Below are positions 47,138 through 57,210 of a DNA stretch of 64,000 nt, piece by piece. The stretch's first letter is position 1, and every line of letters begins with the position of its first letter. Under the pieces are notes generated by a model. That model saw only the letters and a list, made by a program, of their open reading frames with translations. It was not told where the DNA came from and ran no database searches. Source of the stretch: Steromphala cineraria (lineage: Eukaryota; Mollusca; Gastropoda; Trochida; Trochidae); NCBI GenBank assembly GCA_916613615.1, contig OU744730.1, positions 1,674,001-1,738,000 on the forward strand, written 5' to 3'. A program made the translations under genes and the position numbers.

Positions 47138-48976
47138 GTAAGATCAAGATCTTCTCATCACAATATATTTTTATTTCGAATTCTTTCATCACTATAACCG
47201 TTTTAAGGAAAATATCAAGGCTTACAAAATGCTATGTTTATTCCTTATGCAGAATATTTACGATCCCAAAACACACCCGCATGATGACCTCTATTAATGA
47301 CTCACATGATGTACGTAAAAGTGTTAAATCTCGTTTGTCACTAGTGGGTCGCTCTAGCCTTCTAGCTTCAGGCAGCGAGTTTCTGCTCCATGACGTCACT
47401 AATATAATCGCTGCCATCAGAAGCTTTCCTAACAACGACTCAAGAAAGAAATCCACAAGCAAATTTTTAATCTATTTTTTCAAGTGTCCTTTCCATTATA
47501 AAACATATCCTACCAATTAGCAATATCATGAATAATAATGATCCAAACCAATTACATCAACGTATGGCATATCCATACGCCAAACGTAAAGTATGCTCTC
47601 GAACCGATTTATTGGTAAACTTAGCCTTTAGTTCGACGTTATTCAGTGACGTCATTTCGATTGATACTCGAAACCCATGTAACAATGCCCCCGTGACTGA
47701 CGACAAGGCAACTTCCGTAGAGTAAATCGGAGGGTAGGCGCACTGACTTGGAGGTTGTCTACACTTACCTGTGTTGTTTCAGGCCCATGGCGTCATAAAC
47801 ATGATGACGTCACAATGCTATGACATCACCCTTTGAGAGGTTAAGGGTAGTGCAGTGTTCAGAGATGTACATTTTCATGTAAAAGTAATGAAAAATCATT
47901 TTGGATGATAAATAAAATCGCACCATCGTCTTCTGATATCAAATTTACAACACTCATTGATAGAATTAAAATATTTTCGGATATGTATTACTTTTATCAA
48001 CTTGTGAGATTCTCTCTTTATAATTGCTGCTTTAAAAAACCCACAATTAATGGAATGTTTAATTTGAAGACTAATAACTATTTTCTTTTAACAATAGAAG
48101 AAAGGAATATTTAGTGCAAGATCAATTTAAAGTTGCAAAAGCAGTATGAAAAACAGCCTGTTAATATCTTTTCTTCACATATACTTGGATACTAGACATG
48201 TTCACTACGCTAAATCCTGCGTTTAACTTTGATGATGTTAAGTCAAAGATTTTCATGGATAAACATATATGGAATAATGTGCAATATGCTCAAGACATTG
48301 ATTTAAATGTTTACTTTTACAAATAAAAAGTTTTTTCTTTATTGTCTTGGAATTGAATGCTAAGGATGTTTGGTTTCTCTTTGGATTCCAAATATATTTA
48401 ATATTCTTTCTCAAACTTCAAAGGTAAAAATCAAGATCGTCTCGTCAAATTCAGATGAAAAGGTCTCCCTAGCAATGATAGATATTGCGTTTGGTATATG
48501 TCTTTGATAAAAATTCATTTGACTCTCATTATTCCACTTGACAGTACAATATCATTTTATTTTTTATTTTTACTTCAATAGCATGTGTATGACAAAGAGG
48601 AACTATGCAAATGATGTCCCTGTACTTAAATGCAGTTAATTTTCAGTATAATGCAATCAACATGATAACTGAACTTCTTTTCAGTATAATATGCAAAAAG
48701 TCAGGAAAATGGATATTATCGATGACAGTTGTAGTGATATATAATTTTGTATTAATGATTAATTAAATGCGATTTATGAATATGTATCTATCAATAAGTA
48801 TCGTATTTCTGAGCCAATTTCTATCTAATGGCATTTGTATAAAGTGAGTATTTTCTTGGTTCAATATCAATGCCATACCTTTTTACACTGACATTAAGTG
48901 TATTGTTTACAGAATATTTGCACATATGTGAGACAGCATTTGAGTTTGCCTTAAACATATTCAACACTTATTTCAG
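47138..48976. other. Intronic sequence with GC-richer patch
   Basis: Frames at 47,250-47,520 and 47,528-47,725 are open but lie in different phases, have no recognisable domain and no splice context. Three TGACGTCA-type words occur here (about 47,391, 47,648 and 47,803). The rest is AT-rich. Confidence 0.4.
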
Positions 48977-49018
48977 TTCGAGAGTTGCACAAACCGCAGA
49001 TGCCAGCAGATATGGATG
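48977..49018 (+). CDS. Exon 3, linker (42 bp)
   Basis: It follows CACTTATTTCAG and ends at GTGAGT. In phase 1 it reads VRELHKPQMPADMD and preserves phase. It joins the CARD to the NTPase as part of a short hydrophilic linker. No motif. Confidence 0.7.
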
Positions 49019-49177
49019 GTGAGTTTGTAAATGTTTTGAGCTTTTTAAAGAAAAAGATCAAATGTTTTGATGATGTTGACGTACCATCGTCTTGTCATAT
49101 TCCATTATTGTAATGCATAAGAAGAAAGGTTTTTTATAAAAAAAACTCTATAGTGATTGATATGTTCTATTTTTGCA

Positions 49178-49210
49178 GAATCAACGAAGCATCAGATTAA
49201 GAATCTTTGG
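49178..49210 (+). CDS. Exon 4, linker (33 bp)
   Basis: It follows TTCTATTTTTGCAG and ends at GTAAGT, phase 1 in and out. It reads ESTKHQIKNLW. Splice sites are strong; the coding role rests on phase agreement with its neighbours. Confidence 0.7.
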
Positions 49211-49373
49211 AGTAAGTTATGAAACTTTATTTTCCTTTGGATTTAAACGATGTCTAAACTTATCTAACTGTTTTTAACTGAATCAGTAAACTAATTTTCG
49301 GGGAAATTAACAGTCAATTAAGTGAGTGATTTTGGCCCAAATGCTTATGATAAGTTGTCAAATTTTAATTCAG

Positions 49374-49436
49374 ATGACAAGGACAAGGACAAGGATGATA
49401 ATTCTTTTGTATCGAAAGCTTTCTATTTACAACTTG
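49374..49436 (+). CDS. Exon 5, acidic/basic linker (63 bp)
   Basis: It follows TTTTAATTCAG and ends at GTAATG, phase 1 in and out. It begins with alternating Asp-Lys (NDKDKDKDDNS). The intron after it would be only 40 bp (49,437-49,476), very short for a mollusc, so this exon may be optional: exon 4 can also join exon 6 directly in frame. Confidence 0.5.
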
Positions 49437-49476
49437 GTAATGTTGTTTGTTTCTGTTAATTATGTGTGTGCTGCAG

Positions 49477-50645
49477 ACAAAACTCAAGAAGAAGTTGATT
49501 TGCTGACCCCTGGTATGATCCACGTATCTGCGGTGGACAAGGTTGTCGATATGCTGAAGAGTGGGAGGAACTGGGTGACCATTACAGGCAATGCTGGTGA
49601 TGGGAAAACCACCCTGGGTTATCTGGTGATGAGGCAACTCCGGACAAGTATGACTGTATTCAACATTGAAGAACCTGAACAATACAGATTGCTTTCAAAG
49701 CTCCGAGAAGACCATGTGATCATGTTTGATGACAGATTCGGTGCCTTCACTTCCGACAGGGTCCTCATGGATAAATGGAAGAGTGTTATAGATGATATCC
49801 ACAGGCGCTTCGATCGTAACATGTCACAAACAAAGGTCATATTTATCAGCAGGAAGAATGTGGTGAAGGAAGCTCGGCTGTATTTAGGACATTTTCAAGG
49901 CACAGTTCTTGATCCTGAAAATCTTGTTGATTTGAGCTCAGTGAAGAATCGAGATGAAAGGCTTCAAATACTCGACTACTACCTAAAGCACGGGGGAATT
50001 GAAGTGAGTCAATATTTGAAACACAAAGTGGTTGATTTATCAATAGCACATGGGTTCCCCCATTGTGCAATGATGTTCTCAAAATTGAAAGCCAAGAAAC
50101 CTGATCTTGATATTGAAAGTTTTTTCAAGACACCAATCACTTTCCTAGACATTACAACAGAGTATTTGTATGAGCAGAACTGCAAAGATCTTTTTGATCT
50201 CATGATCGAGAATGATGGGCAGTTTAATGTCCACAAAATGAAGGATCGTGAAAGAAGAAGATCATTGCTGAAAGTAGAACGTGAGCAAGAAGGCAGCTAC
50301 ATCACTGAGTGGAAGGATGGGGTTTGTGTGTTTGCCCATCCATCTATCTACGAGAGTGTACTGAGTGTCATCTGTAAAACAGACCCTTTGTTCTGCGTCC
50401 AACACGCAACACTCTCCGTGATAAGACAGAAACTTACTCTCACATTTGACGAAATGCGGAAGTCACCAACACATATCAACCTAAAGCCGGTGCTACCAGT
50501 ACTGCAAGCTCTAGCCGAGAGGTTCCGACCTGAGATTCTGGAGGGTGACTACAGCGTGTTCACTCACGAATTCTGTGACAACAAGGACTTCTGCAGAGAG
50601 CTGCTGTCTATCTGCGTGTGTACTAAGAATGATGCCACAGAACAG
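49477..50645 (+). CDS. Exon 6: nSTAND3-type P-loop NTPase domain
   Basis: STAND NTPases are nucleotide-dependent switches that oligomerise on sensing a ligand and pass the signal to an effector domain, here presumably the CARD. The exon follows GTGTGCTGCAG and ends at CAG/GTCAGT in phase 0. Visible landmarks (residue numbers assume exons 1-6 joined): Walker A GNAGDGKTT at about 214-222; Walker B VIMFDD at about 257-262; the sensor strand KVIFISR at about 296-302; a GFPHCAMMFS motif and the following FF-x-x-P typical of nSTAND3 proteins; and a winged-helix-like FAHPSIYESVL segment. All key nucleotide-binding residues are present and the frame is fully open, so the domain looks active. The family assignment is by motif recognition. 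The ligand-sensing part is expected downstream, beyond the window. The 40 or so codons upstream in the same frame (from 49,326) are intronic. Confidence 0.9.
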
Positions 50646-50964
50646 GTCAGTTAAATCTTTACATATTTGATTTGATGACAGTGTTATTCAAAACGCATTT
50701 ATTATGGGAAAAAAACAATCATGTGTATTATCTACTTCAGTTTTGTTTAGTGTACTTGTTGTGCTCGAGTTACTGTGACTTAATAAAAAGGATATTTTGG
50801 CGCACAGAAACATTGGAAAAATAATTTAAATTTTAGGAAATTTATTAATGCAAAATGAGTCCTTCAAAAAAGCAACCAGAAGTTAGCACAAGATTCAAGA
50901 TTCAACATTCACATTCGAATGTTGAATATTGAATATGGTGCTAACTTCAGGTACAAAAATCAAC

Positions 50965-51770
50965 ATTCGCGAATCTGAATCTGAAATTAAATTTCACATT
51001 CACATTCGAATCTGAATGTTGATTTTTTTTCAACATTCACATTCAAAATGAATCTTGAGTTTTTTCAATTTGGGCTTTCAAATCATACCTTATAGACTCT
51101 ACATTCACGAATCTGAATCTGAAATTAAATTTCACATTCACATTCGAATCTGAATGTTGATTTGTTTTCAACATTCACATTAAAAATGAATCTTGAGTTT
51201 TTTCAATTTGGGCTTTCAAATCATATCTTATAGACTCTATATTCGCGAATCTGAATCTGAAATTAAATTTCACATTCACATTCGAATCTGAATGTTGATT
51301 TTTTTTCAACATTCACATTCAAAATGAATCTTGAGTTTTTTCAATTTGGGTTTTCAAGTCATATCTTATAGACTCTACTATCGCGAATCTGAATCTGAAA
51401 TTAAATTTCACATTCACATTCGAATCTGAATGTTGATTTGTTTTCAACATTCACATTAAAAATGAATCTTGAGTTTTTTCAATTTGGGCTTTCAAATCAT
51501 ATCTTATAGACTCTATATTCGCGAATCTGAATCTGAAATTAAATTTCACATTCACATTCGAATCTGAATGTTGATTTTTTTTCAACATTCACATTCAAAA
51601 TGAATCTTGAGTTTTTTCAATTTGGGCTTTCAAATCATATCTTATAGACTCTACATTCGCGAATCTGAATCTGAAATTTAATTTCACATTCACATTCGAA
51701 TCTGAATGTTGATTTTTTTTCAACATTCACATTCAAAATGAATGTTGAGTTTTTTTTCCATTTGAGCTTT
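50965..51770 (+). repeat. 138 bp tandem array in left foldback arm, about 6 units
   Basis: Spacing of TATAGACTCTA-type landmarks (51,091, 51,229, 51,367, 51,505, 51,643) is exactly 138 bp. Units contain CACATTCACATTCGAATCTG and CTTGAGTTTTTTCAATTTGG. Confidence 0.92.
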
Positions 51771-52979
51771 CAAATCCTATCAACATGAACTAATGTTGAA
51801 TCTGGATTTTATTCCCACACATTCCCTTATTTGATTTATAAAACCTTCATATCCAAAATATTTGTGAAAACAACGTGTTTGTAAATTTCGAAGACTTTAG
51901 TATGATACCACATTTAATTACATTTTCTAAGCTTTATTTTGAATTGGCTGCTCATGCAGTTCTACTAATATTTTATAGTACTTATAATAGAATTCAATAA
52001 ATATTTAGGATCGATGTAACAATTATCATATGGAGATCTCCATCACAATGGGAACATGTATAATAAAATTCTAAGATACTAATATTTTAGAGGGATTTAG
52101 GGATTTCTCATATGTTTGTTTTTTAAGATCAAAACCTTTATTGTAATAAAACATGAAGTTAATTCCTTCCCTTTTTGCATAAAAATACTATTAAGTTTGT
52201 AACTTCGTCTTAATATATTGTATATGGATATTGATGTTTGTAAATAGTTCATGTTGAAATTCTCAAATCGTTGAAATTCGGCAAAACATAAAATCTTAAT
52301 TCGCCTACACAATCTTGGCACGACAAAACGTAAATTCAATGATAAACAAACGATCTGAGAGACAGCACTGTCTGTTATACACAGGTGTGTCCCAATTTGC
52401 TCTACGGTGTCCGGCCACTTGAATACACATAACGCTTGAGTGCACTCTATACTCCGGGTGTTTAATGCGCTCGAATTTTTGACAGTGGGGAATGCAAAGA
52501 TGAGCATAAGAACTTGTAATAGATCAGGATGAATATATATGTCCTGTTCCCCAGTGGTCAAAAGCTTTGTCTAAAATTCATTTAAAAAAAAATCTATATA
52601 AACATGGGATTCCGAAATAGATGTTTCAATGCTTGAAAAGATGTTTATAAACTGTTCAGTGTTTATAACATTTTCAATGTTACATCAATGGATGATTTAG
52701 TTATAATTATGTTATCATAAGCTTTATACACCCCCGTTACGAAATAATCGGGGGTATATAGCAGTTATTCTGTCCTTTCGTCCAGGTACATATTTCGAAA
52801 ACCGTTAGAGGTAGATCAATCAAACTTTGTGCAGGTGTTTGTGGATTGTCCTCATGTTGCAATTAATCAAGTTTTTTTTCATATTTCTTTATGTAGTTAT
52901 GGTCCCTGGCTCTCTCTGTATTCTAGCCTGGTGTAAATGTCAATGACTATATGACTTTGCTTGCTTATCTAAATGAACT

Positions 52980-53011
<32 letters not shown>

Positions 53012-53104
53012 TATATATAGGTAAAAAGATAACGAAGTCTCACGTGAAGTAAATGTAGATATGATGAAAAAAATACTTCAGACGACACTTGCTGTAGGTA
53101 TCAT

Positions 53105-53617
53105 TTTAATGATGACTGGATGCGTCGCATTTCGACTTGATAACAAGTCTTTTCAACAGTGTGGAGGTCTCACAACATGGCAAATATATAGGTAGACATG
53201 CATAACATTTTAACAATGTACAATAACGTTGATTAATTGGTAAGTTGGGAAGTGTCAAGCGAGTGGCTTAATTAGTGCACAATGTACTATTTATGAGGGA
53301 TTAAGCTTTGATTCATTACAGTGGCCTCTTCCTGGTCTGTCCCAGTCCATCAATGGGTCGTTTGTTTTATTTGCACAATTAATGTTTGTTGCATACCTGT
53401 AGTTTCTTGGTGTGTATGATTTTGTGCTTTTTGAAGATTGTCTTTTCATAAAGTTGAACTTACTCCAAAAGCTTTTGCGTAGGTATGTTTGAGAGGATAG
53501 TGATGAGTTGTCGTCACTTCTTTCTTCCAACTGTGAACTTGTTGAGTTATCCTTCACACTTGACAAACTTGTGTTAGATTGATGAAAGTCCTCAGATGAT
53601 GAGAAGTCTTCAGATTC
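53105..53617 (-). other. Loop of the foldback element, Ser-rich open frame
   Basis: The minus strand is open from about 53,676 in the right arm through the loop to a stop at 53,291. It encodes a Ser/Asp-rich peptide (from the ATG at 53,566: MSSVKDNSTSSQLEERSDD). It could be a captured host exon or simply chance; no family is recognised. Confidence 0.4.
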
Positions 53618-54949
53618 ATGATACCTACAGCAAGTGTCGTCTGAAGTATTTTTTTCATCATATCTACATTTACTTCACGTGAGACTTCGTTATCTTTTTA
53701 CCTATATATATATTTATATATATATATATATATATATATTAGTTCATTTAGATAAGCAAGCAAAGTCATATAGTCATTGACATTTACACCAGGCTAGAAT
53801 ACAGAGAGAGCCAGGGACCATAACTACATAAAGAAATATGAAAAAAACTTGATTAATTGCAACATGAGGACAATCCACAAACACCTGCACAAAGTTTGAT
53901 TGATCTACCTCTAACGGTTTTCGAAATATGTACCTGGACGAAAGGACAGAATAACTGCTATATACCCCCGATTATTTCGTAACGGGGGTGTATAAAGCTT
54001 ATGATAACATAATTATAACTAAATCATCCATTGATGTAACATTGAAAATGTTATAAACACTGAACAGTTTATAAACATCTTTTCAAGCATTGAAACATCT
54101 ATTTCGGAATCCCATGTTTATATCGATTTTTTTTTAAATGAATTTTAGACAAAGCTTTTGACCACTGGGGAACAGGACATATATATTCATCCTGATCTAT
54201 TACAAGTTCTTATGCTCATCTTTGCATTCCCCACTGTCAAAAATTCGAGCGCATTAAACACCCGGAGTATAGAGTGCACTCAAGCGTTATGTGTATTCAA
54301 GTGGCCGGACACCGTAGAGCAAATTGGGACACACCTGTGTATAACAGACAGTGCTGTCTCTCAGATCGTTTGTTTATCATTGAATTTACGTTTTGTCGTG
54401 CCAAGATTGTGTAGGCGAATTAAGATTTTATGTTTTGCCGAATTTCAACGATTTGAGAATTTCAACATGAACTATTTACAAACATCAATATCCATATACA
54501 ATATATTAAGACGAAGTTACAAACTTAATAGTATTTTTATGCAAAAAGGGAAGGAATTAACTTCATGTTTTATTACAATAAAGGTTTTGATCTTAAAAAA
54601 CAAACATATGAGAAATCCCTAAATCCCTCTAAAATATTAGTATCTTAGAATTTTATTATACATGTTCCCATTGTGATGGAGATCTCCATATGATAATTGT
54701 TACATCGATCCTAAATATTTATTGAATTCTATTATAAGTACTATAAAATATTAGTAGAACTGCATGAGCAGCCAATTCAAAATAAAGCTTAGAAAATGTA
54801 ATTAAATGTGGTATCATACTAAAGTCTTCGAAATTTACAAACACGTTGTTTTCACAAATATTTTGGATATGAAGGTTTTATAAATCAAATAAGGGAATGT
54901 GTGGGAATAAAATCCAGATTCAACATTAGTTCATGTTGATAGGATTTGA

Positions 54950-56590
54950 AAGCTCAAATGGAAAAAAAACTCAACATTCATTTTGAATGTGAATGTTGAA
55001 AAAAAATCAACATTCAGATTCGAATGTGAATGTGAAATTAAATTTCAGATTCAGATTCGCGAATATAGAGTCTATAAGATATGATTTGAAAGCCCAAATT
55101 GAAAAAACTCAAGATTCATTTTGAATGTGAATGTTGAAAAAAAATCAACATTCAGATTCGAATGTGAATGTGAAATTTAATTTCAGATTCAGATTCGCGA
55201 ATGTAGAGTCTATAAGATATGATTTGAAAGCCCAAATTGAAAAAACCCAAGATTCATTTTGAATGTGAATGTTGAAAAAAAAAATCAACATTCAGATTCG
55301 AATGTGAATGTGAAATTTAATTTCAGATTCAGATTCGCGAATGTAGAGTCTATAAGATATGATTTGAAAGCCCAAATTGAAAAAACTCAAGATTCATTTT
55401 GAATGTGAATGTTGAAAAAAAATCAACATTCAGATTCGGATGTGAATGTGAAATTTAATTTCAGATTCAGATTCGCGAATATAGAGTCTATAAGATATGA
55501 TTTGAAAGCCCAAATTGAAAAAACTCAAGATTCATTTTTAATGTGAATGTTGAAAAAAAATCAACATTCAGATTCGAATGTGAATGTGAAATTTAATTTC
55601 AGATTCAGATTCGCGAATGTAGAGTCTATAAGATATGATTTGAAAGCCCAAATTGAAAAATTTAAGATTCATTTTGAATGTGAATGTTGAAAAAAAATCT
55701 ACATTCAGATTCGAATGTGAATGTGAAATTTAATTTCAGATTCAGATTCGCGAATGTAGAGTCTATAAGATATGATTTGAAAGCCCAAATTGAAAAAACT
55801 CAAGATTCATTTTTAATGTGAATGTTGAAAAAAAATCAACATTCAGATTCGAATGTGAATGTGAAATTTACTTTCAGATTCAGATTCGCGATAGTAGAGT
55901 CTATAAGATATGACTTGAAAACCCAAATTGAAAAAACTCAAGATTCATTTTGAATGTGAATGTTGAAAAAAAATCAACATTCAGATTCGAATGTGAATGT
56001 GAAATTTAATTTCAGATTCAGATTCGTGAATGTAGAGTCTATAAGGTATGATTTGAAAGCCCAAATTGAAAAAAATCAAGATTCATTTTGAATGTGAATG
56101 TTGAAAAAAAATCAACATTCAGATTCGAATGTGAATGTGAAATTTAATTTCAGATTCAGATTCGCGAATGTAGAGTCTATAAGATATGATTTGAAAGCCC
56201 AAATTGAAAAAAATCAAGATTCATTTTGAATGTGAATGTTGAAAAAAAATCAACATTCAGATTCGAATGTGAATGTGAAATTTAATTTCAGATTCAGATT
56301 CGCGAATGTAGAGTCTATAAGATATGATTTGAAAGCCCAAATTGAAAAAACTCAAGAATCATTTTGAATGTGAATGTTGAAAAAAAATCAACATTCAGAT
56401 TCGAATGTGAATGTGAAATTTAATTTCAGATTCAGATACGCGAATATAGAGTCAATAAGATATGATTTGAAAGCCCAAATTGAAAAAACTCAAGATTCAT
56501 TTTGAATGTGAATGTTGAAAAAAAATCAACATTCAGATTCGAATGTGAATGTGAAATTTAATTTCAGATTCAGATTCGCGAATGTTGATT
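54950..56590 (-). repeat. 138 bp tandem array in right foldback arm, about 12 units
   Basis: The inverted counterpart of the left array; GAGTCTATAAGATATGATTT landmarks recur about every 138 bp. The right arm exceeds the left by 826 bp, close to six units, so the arms differ by repeat number rather than by other sequence. Confidence 0.9.
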
Positions 56591-56780
56591 TTTGTACCTG
56601 AAGTTAGCACCATATTCAATATTCAACATTCGAATGTGAATCTTGAATCTTGAATCTTGTGCTAACTTCTGGTTGCTCTTCAAAAACGTATTCTCCAGTA
56701 AATCTATGTCTTTTATTACTTTGTTGACTCAGAAACATAGACATATCATATAAACATTAAATGCTGACAATTCCTTGTAG

Positions 56781-57072
56781 AATCCTGGTGATGATGAAGA
56801 CGAGGCTAGAGACGGATCTGACGATGATGAAGACGAGGCTAGAGACGGATCTGACGATGATGAAGACGAGGCTAGAGACGGATCTGACGATGATGAAGAC
56901 GAGGCTAGAGACGGATCTGACGACGATGAAGACGAGGCTAGAGATGGATCTGACGACGATGACGACGAGGCTAGAGATGGATCTGACGACGATGACGACG
57001 AGGCTGGTGCAGCAGCGACTTGTGTAACAGTTCAAGGCTCATCTCAACAACCAAACACAGGAGCCCCAACTG
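56781..57072 (+). CDS. Exon 7: acidic 11-residue tandem repeats
   Basis: It follows TTCCTTGTAG and ends at CTG/GTAAGA, phase 0 in, phase 1 out. In frame with exon 6 it reads NPGDDEDE followed by six units of ARDGSDDDEDE (33 bp each, from 56,805 to 57,002; the last two read DDDDDE), then a neutral tail AGAAATCVTVQGSSQQPNTG and three more residues. The strongly acidic, probably disordered tract (about residues 567-640) lies C-terminal to the NTPase. Synonymous GAT/GAC and GAC/GAT changes between units show recent slippage-type expansion. The frame has no Met, so start-based ORF callers see only the wrong frames here. Confidence 0.8.
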
Positions 57073-57210
57073 GTAAGATTTAATTCAACAATGAACTCTT
57101 TACTATTTCAAAGTAACAATTGTGGACACTTTTTTAACCTTATAGTTCTTAACCTTATAAATCTCATGGCAAGGTAAAGGGTTAACTACAAATGATATAG
57201 TACGCCTTGC
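57073..57210. other. Start of last intron in window
   Basis: Short AT-rich intronic lead before the tandem array; donor GTAAGA at 57,073. Confidence 0.5.

Larger units (their letters stand above)
50871..56677. mobile_element. 5.8 kb foldback (FB/Mutator-like) element with 9 bp duplication
   Basis: The left arm 50,871-53,104 (2,234 bp) and right arm 53,618-56,677 (3,060 bp) are inverted copies around a 513 bp loop. The 9-mer CTTCAAAAA lies immediately outside both ends (50,862-50,870 and 56,678-56,686), a clean 9 bp target-site duplication. Arms consist of an outer 138 bp tandem array (about 6 units left, about 12 right) and an inner unique part of some 1.3 kb that is identical by eye except for an occasional base. 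Both arms include a TA microsatellite. No transposase is seen. Long repeat-bearing inverted arms and a 9 bp duplication are the known features of Drosophila-type FB elements of the Mutator superfamily. Near-identity of the arms suggests recent insertion or ongoing conversion. Confidence 0.9.
50646..56780. other. Intron 6 (6.1 kb), mostly one foldback element
   Basis: The donor is GTCAGT and the acceptor TTCCTTGTAG. It holds 50,871-56,677 as a transposon; without it the intron would be about 330 bp. Confidence 0.75.

Noticed and set aside
47125..47725. 131- and 65-codon frames in the intron
   Set aside because: The first reads through the donor of candidate exon 2b; the two are in different phases and match nothing I recognise.
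49326..49476. ATG-initiated extension upstream of the NTPase exon
   Set aside because: Reads through a branch region and a strong TGCTGCAG acceptor; composition is non-coding and a phase-matched splice is available.
52097..54622. Identical 154-codon frames on opposite strands (52,097-52,561 and 54,158-54,622)
   Set aside because: They are the two arms of the foldback element, so identity is not evidence of selection. No domain and no splice context.
56757..57035. Val/Ser- and Met/Thr-rich repeat frames over the acidic exon
   Set aside because: Wrong-frame shadows of the ARDGSDDDEDE repeats, which are in phase with the NTPase exon.
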